Shown here: positions 61,305-64,000 of the stretch, in pieces | Numbering within the stretch: the first letter of the stretch is position 1 | Layout of the letters: every line of letters starts with the position of its first letter | Source: an uncultured Prevotella sp. | GTDB lineage: Bacteria > Bacteroidota > Bacteroidia > Bacteroidales > Bacteroidaceae | Direction: 5' to 3' | NCBI GenBank assembly: GCA_946402275.1 | Contig: CAMIVY010000013.1 | Coordinates: 1-64,000 of the forward strand | Length of the DNA stretch: 64,000 bases | Made by a program: the position numbers and the translations under genes | The notes under the pieces: model-generated | What the model was told of the DNA's origin: nothing | The model's database searches: none | Seen by the model: only the letters and a program-made list of their open reading frames with translations

Positions 61305-62312
61305 ATGAGTACATATACAGCAAATGATTTCAAGAAAGGCCAGCCTCGTTGGTGTCCAGGCTGTGGTGACCACTTCTTCCTGGCATCGTTCCACAAGGCT
61401 CTGGCAGAGATTGGCGTAGCCCCTTGGGATACGGCCGTCATCTCAGGTATCGGCTGTTCGAGCCGTCTGCCCCACTATATGGCCACCTATGGCATGAACA
61501 CCATCCACGGCCGTGCGGCAGCAATCGCTACAGGCGCCAAAGTAGCCAACCCCAACCTGACCGTATGGCAGGTGAGCGGCGACGGTGACGGACTGGCCAT
61601 CGGCGGCAACCACTTCATCCACGCCAACCGCCGTAACATCAACCTGAACATGATTCTGCTCAACAATCGTATCTATGGTCTGACTAAGGGTCAGTATTCG
61701 CCCACGTCGCCTCGCGGCTTCGTCTCGAAGTCGAGCCCCTACGGTACGGTGGAAGACCCGTTCCGTCCTGCCGAGCTGTGCTTCGGAGCCCGCGGCCACT
61801 TCTTCGCCCGCGCCGTTGCCACCGATGCCCAGGGCACCGTTGACATCCTGAAGGCTGCCTACCAGCACAAGGGTGCTGCCGTCTGCGAGATTCTGCAGAA
61901 CTGCGTCATTTTCAACGACGGCACACACGAGGCCGTATATAACAAGGAGGGCCGCAAGAAGAATGCCATCTACGTCCGTCACGGCGAGAAGCTCGTGTTC
62001 GGCGAGAACAACGAGTTCGGACTCGTACAGCAGGGCTTCGGACTGAAAATCGTGGAGATTGGCAAGGACGGCTACACCATCGACGACGTACTGGTGCACG
62101 ATGCCCACTGCGAGGACAACACCCTGCAGCTGAAGCTCGCCCTGATGGGCAACGGCGACGGATTCCCCGTAGCCCTCGGTGTCATCCGCGACGTCGATGC
62201 ACCCACCTACGACGAGGCCGTCAGTGCCCAGATTGCCGAAGTCAGCGCGCAGAAGAAGTACCACAATTTCGCCGAGCTGCTGGAGACCAACGATACGTGG
62301 GAGGTGAAGTAA
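61305..62312 (+). CDS. korB: 2-oxoacid:ferredoxin oxidoreductase, beta subunit
   Basis: A 335-residue thiamine-diphosphate-binding subunit. Cys17 and Cys20 (RWCPGCGDHFF) plus the TPP motif GDGDGLAIGGNHFIHA (about 92-107) through NNRIYGLTKGQYSPTS mark the KorB family. It completes the enzyme with korA. Substrate (2-oxoglutarate versus another 2-oxoacid) is inferred from family similarity. A strong terminator follows 30 bases downstream. Confidence 0.95.
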   Translation: MSTYTANDFKKGQPRWCPGCGDHFFLASFHKALAEIGVAPWDTAVISGIGCSSRLPHYMATYGMNTIHGRAAAIATGAKVANPNLTVWQVSGDGDGLAIGGNHFIHANRRNINLNMILLNNRIYGLTKGQYSPTSPRGFVSKSSPYGTVEDPFRPAELCFGARGHFFARAVATDAQGTVDILKAAYQHKGAAVCEILQNCVIFNDGTHEAVYNKEGRKKNAIYVRHGEKLVFGENNEFGLVQQGFGLKIVEIGKDGYTIDDVLVHDAHCEDNTLQLKLALMGNGDGFPVALGVIRDVDAPTYDEAVSAQIAEVSAQKKYHNFAELLETNDTWEVK

Positions 62313-62342
62313 GCACTAACACAAGAAATATATATACAGTAG

Positions 62343-62378
62343 AAAGCCCCGCAAGTTTTGTTTTGCGGGGCTTTAATT
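62343..62378 (+). terminator. Terminator of korA-korB
   Basis: AAAGCCCCGC (62343-62352) pairs perfectly with GCGGGGCTTT (62365-62374), followed by AATTATT. Confidence 0.88.
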
Positions 62379-62379
62379 A

Positions 62380-62666
62380 TTAATTGTTTATTTCAGTTGA
62401 TTTCATCGGCTGATTTCCATCAATTGATTTCATCGACTGATGTCGCGACTCGGCATCAATCTGCGCGCTGGTGTTCACGGTATACAGCTGGAACACTCTG
62501 ACCAGTGCGTCGGCAGCGGTCTCCATGGCGGTATTGCCACTGTTGCGCCACAGTCGTACCAGTGCGTATAGCCTGCCTCGGTAAACACGGTGACGAAGGC
62601 GTCCAGCATGGCATAGTGCTGGGCATTCTTCAGTAAATTTTTGTTTGGACGAAGAAATTTCATCAT
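62380..62666 (-). pseudogene. Probable frameshifted small gene of unknown family
   Basis: Two reverse-strand frames each look protein-like over half of their length. One begins MMKFLRPNKNLLKNAQHYAM (from 62666) and reads well to about 62,560; another carries AADALVRVFQLYTVNTSAQI towards its end at 62380. Joined, they would give a helical protein of about 90 residues, loosely similar in style to DUF6261 proteins. A frameshift or small deletion near 62,560 would explain the split. Evidence is weak; a short intact 63-residue gene is the alternative. Confidence 0.35.
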
Positions 62667-62696
62667 ATGCTTTATTTTGTTTTATGTTATTAAATG

Positions 62697-62926
62697 CTTC
62701 CACCGGTTGGTAGGATCGTTACTTTCCCGTTTGGAGTCTTTCCACCGGTTGGTAGAAGTGCTACTTTCTTGTTTGGAACGTTTCCACCAGTTGGTAGAAG
62801 TGCTACTTTCTTGTTTGGAACGTTTCCACCAGTTGGTAGAAGTGCTACTTTCTTGTTTGGAACGTTTCCACCGGTTGGTAGAAGTGCTACTTTCTTGTTT
62901 GGAACGTTTCCACCGGTTGGTAGAAG
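62697..62926. repeat. 42-bp minisatellite, six units
   Basis: CCACCGGTTGGTAG-like starts occur at 62700, 62742, 62784, 62826, 62868 and 62910, an exact 42-base period; central units are nearly identical. All six frames carry long stop-free runs because 42 is divisible by three. One of them, on the reverse strand, encodes repeats of NVPNKKVALLPTGG (98 residues), but no promoter or conserved start supports translation. The array lies between a degraded gene and the promoter of the S37 peptidase gene. Confidence 0.88.
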
Positions 62927-62969
62927 GTAACTGTTTTTGTAAATATTTCGACTTTTTGGCATGCAGACA

Positions 62970-63001
62970 TTTGGTTTTTTGTCCATTTAATCGTACCTTT
63001 G
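62970..63001 (+). promoter_or_regulatory. Promoter of the S37 peptidase gene
   Basis: TTTG (62970-62973), 20 bases, TACCTTTG (62994-63001). The leader to the ATG at 63081 is about 70 bases. Confidence 0.82.
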
Positions 63002-63080
63002 CAAAGCCAATTCAAAAAAAACATCATTTATGTACCAGCAACAAGGACTTTTGGAGTACCCCAAAAACGTTATAACGACT

Positions 63081-64000
63081 ATGAAGAAAATGTATTTATG
63101 GATGCTGGCTGCCATCCTGACCTGCGGCCTCACACTCACGTCGTGTGTGAAAGAAGACAATGCTGCTGTACCTGTCGTCCCCGGTGGCGAACTGGTACAG
63201 CCTGAGAACGATTTTGAGACTATGGTGCCGGCTCTTCCGGGCAATCCCGAGGTGATAGCCGCTCTGCAGAAAATTCCCGGCGTCAAGGACGTCAAGTGCT
63301 TCCATAATGTTAACATGGGCGAGTGCTACTTCTTCAACTTCGAGCAGGACATCGACCACATGAATCCCGCGCTGGGCAAATTCAAACAGCAGGTGGTGCT
63401 GAAGTACAAGGGAAAAGATGCTCACACCGTGCTGCATACAGAGGGCTACGCACTGAGAGGCGATCCGGAAGAAAACAAGAACCGTCTGGACAGTATCCTC
63501 CCGCCGGATATTGTAAAAACATACAAGACTAATTGCGTTGCCGTAGAGCACCGCTACCACGGATGGTCACTGCCACAGGGATACTCCAACGAATTCACAT
63601 TCCTCAACACCTGGCAGCAGTCTTCCGACCTGCACTGCATCGTTACGGCACTGAAGGCTTCGGGCATGTTCAGCGGCAAGTGGGTATCGACTGGCGTGAG
63701 CAAGAACGGCGAGACCACGGCCTTCTATGCCTACCACTACCCCAACGAGATGGATGCCTACGTGCCCTACTGCGGCCCATACCTCACATCGCTCAATGAC
63801 AAGCGCGTCGGCACCCAAGTGCTCACGGCACCAGACCTCAAGGATGAACTTGAGAAGACAAAGGCTGCCATCCGCTATGCTTTCAGCAACAAGACACTAC
63901 TGAACCAGCTGACAGCATGGTATGCGACAGAAAAGGCCAAAACGGTAAAGGGCATGACGCAAGCCCAGATAGAAGCCATGTTTGCCGGAGAAATCCTCGG
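63081..64000 (+). CDS. S37-family peptidase, lipoprotein (3' end outside window)
   Basis: Open from the ATG at 63081 to the window edge (306 codons, incomplete). The signal peptide ends in a lipobox (LTLTSC, Cys about 22), so the protein is membrane-anchored. The core matches the S37 (PS-10) serine peptidase layout: AVEHRYHGWSLPQG, a helix ITAL-like segment, then the nucleophile block GKWVSTGVSKNGETTAFYAY (Ser in GVSKNG, where many members have GVSKGG) followed by YPNEMDAYVPYCGPY. S37 enzymes remove tripeptides from protein N-termini. An in-frame ATG at 63030 would add 17 residues before the signal peptide and is less likely. The catalytic Asp and His would lie beyond the edge. Confidence 0.85.
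   Translation, partial: MKKMYLWMLAAILTCGLTLTSCVKEDNAAVPVVPGGELVQPENDFETMVPALPGNPEVIAALQKIPGVKDVKCFHNVNMGECYFFNFEQDIDHMNPALGKFKQQVVLKYKGKDAHTVLHTEGYALRGDPEENKNRLDSILPPDIVKTYKTNCVAVEHRYHGWSLPQGYSNEFTFLNTWQQSSDLHCIVTALKASGMFSGKWVSTGVSKNGETTAFYAYHYPNEMDAYVPYCGPYLTSLNDKRVGTQVLTAPDLKDELEKTKAAIRYAFSNKTLLNQLTAWYATEKAKTVKGMTQAQIEAMFAGEIL

Noticed and set aside
62690..62986. 98-residue reverse-strand reading frame of NVPNKKVALLPTGG repeats
   Set aside because: It exists only because a 42-base repeat has no stops; other frames are equally open and no promoter or conserved start precedes it.

Overview
The window reads as chromosomal DNA of a Bacteroidota member, most likely Prevotella/Segatella or a close relative. 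The reasons are: promoters of the Bacteroidetes type (TTTG, about 19-20 bases, TAnnTTTG) in front of most genes; almost no Shine-Dalgarno sequences; a fused SecDF; an Oar-like TonB-dependent receptor beside a lipoprotein with BACON-like domains; DUF4271; M16 and S37 peptidases; secreted proteins ending in a 'YDLxGxxx..KGxxIxxGKxxVK' tail; and A/T-rich short repeats at gene borders. Species assignment is inference.

Layout. 1-8968 (-): the N-terminal 2,989 residues of a giant secreted protein, continuing past the left edge. 9.2-12.6 kb (+): a DUF4143-type ATPase behind four operator-like palindromes, then argS. 12.8-21.9 kb (-): two large secreted proteins, one with cohesin-like and beta-helix segments, one a 2,184-residue helical protein with a dockerin-like module. 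22.1-26.1 kb: a stand-alone LytTR regulator, RNase H, ribD, then prmC-recX-comF. 26.4-28.0 kb: a broken ATPase gene, tRNA-Arg(CCT) and a MaoC-like dehydratase. 28.1-33.3 kb (-): secDF, an endonuclease/exonuclease/phosphatase-fold protein and a rhomboid protease. 33.5-36.7 kb: HU, kduD-kduI (pectin/uronate catabolism) and a conserved hypothetical. 36.8-42.1 kb (-): tRNA-Gln(TTG) and the run metK-DUF4271-hemD-rnpA-yidD-tyrS. 42.2-52.4 kb (-): M16 protease, BACON/OB-fold lipoprotein, Oar-like receptor, Na/Pi transporter. 52.5-64 kb (+): nucleoside kinase, a repeat-rich gap with a structured leader, two secreted proteins, korA-korB, a 42-bp minisatellite and an S37 peptidase lipoprotein cut by the right edge.

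How the genes work together. Much of the window is housekeeping: aminoacyl-tRNA synthetases and tRNAs, RNase P protein with YidD, SecDF, AdoMet synthesis, riboflavin and haem steps, and ferredoxin-linked 2-oxoacid oxidation. The rest is cell surface: giant secreted proteins, a TonB receptor with its lipoprotein next to a phosphate transporter, and secreted peptidases. kduI and kduD convert unsaturated uronate from pectin-type polymers towards KDG.

The most unusual content is non-coding: a long pseudoknotted hairpin in the leader of the 55 kb operon; a neighbouring MITE-like inverted-repeat element; four regularly spaced palindromes before the ATPase gene; a duplicated promoter cassette shared by argS and tRNA-Arg; and 22-bp and 42-bp tandem arrays. 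No CRISPR array, integrase, transposase or prophage gene was recognised.
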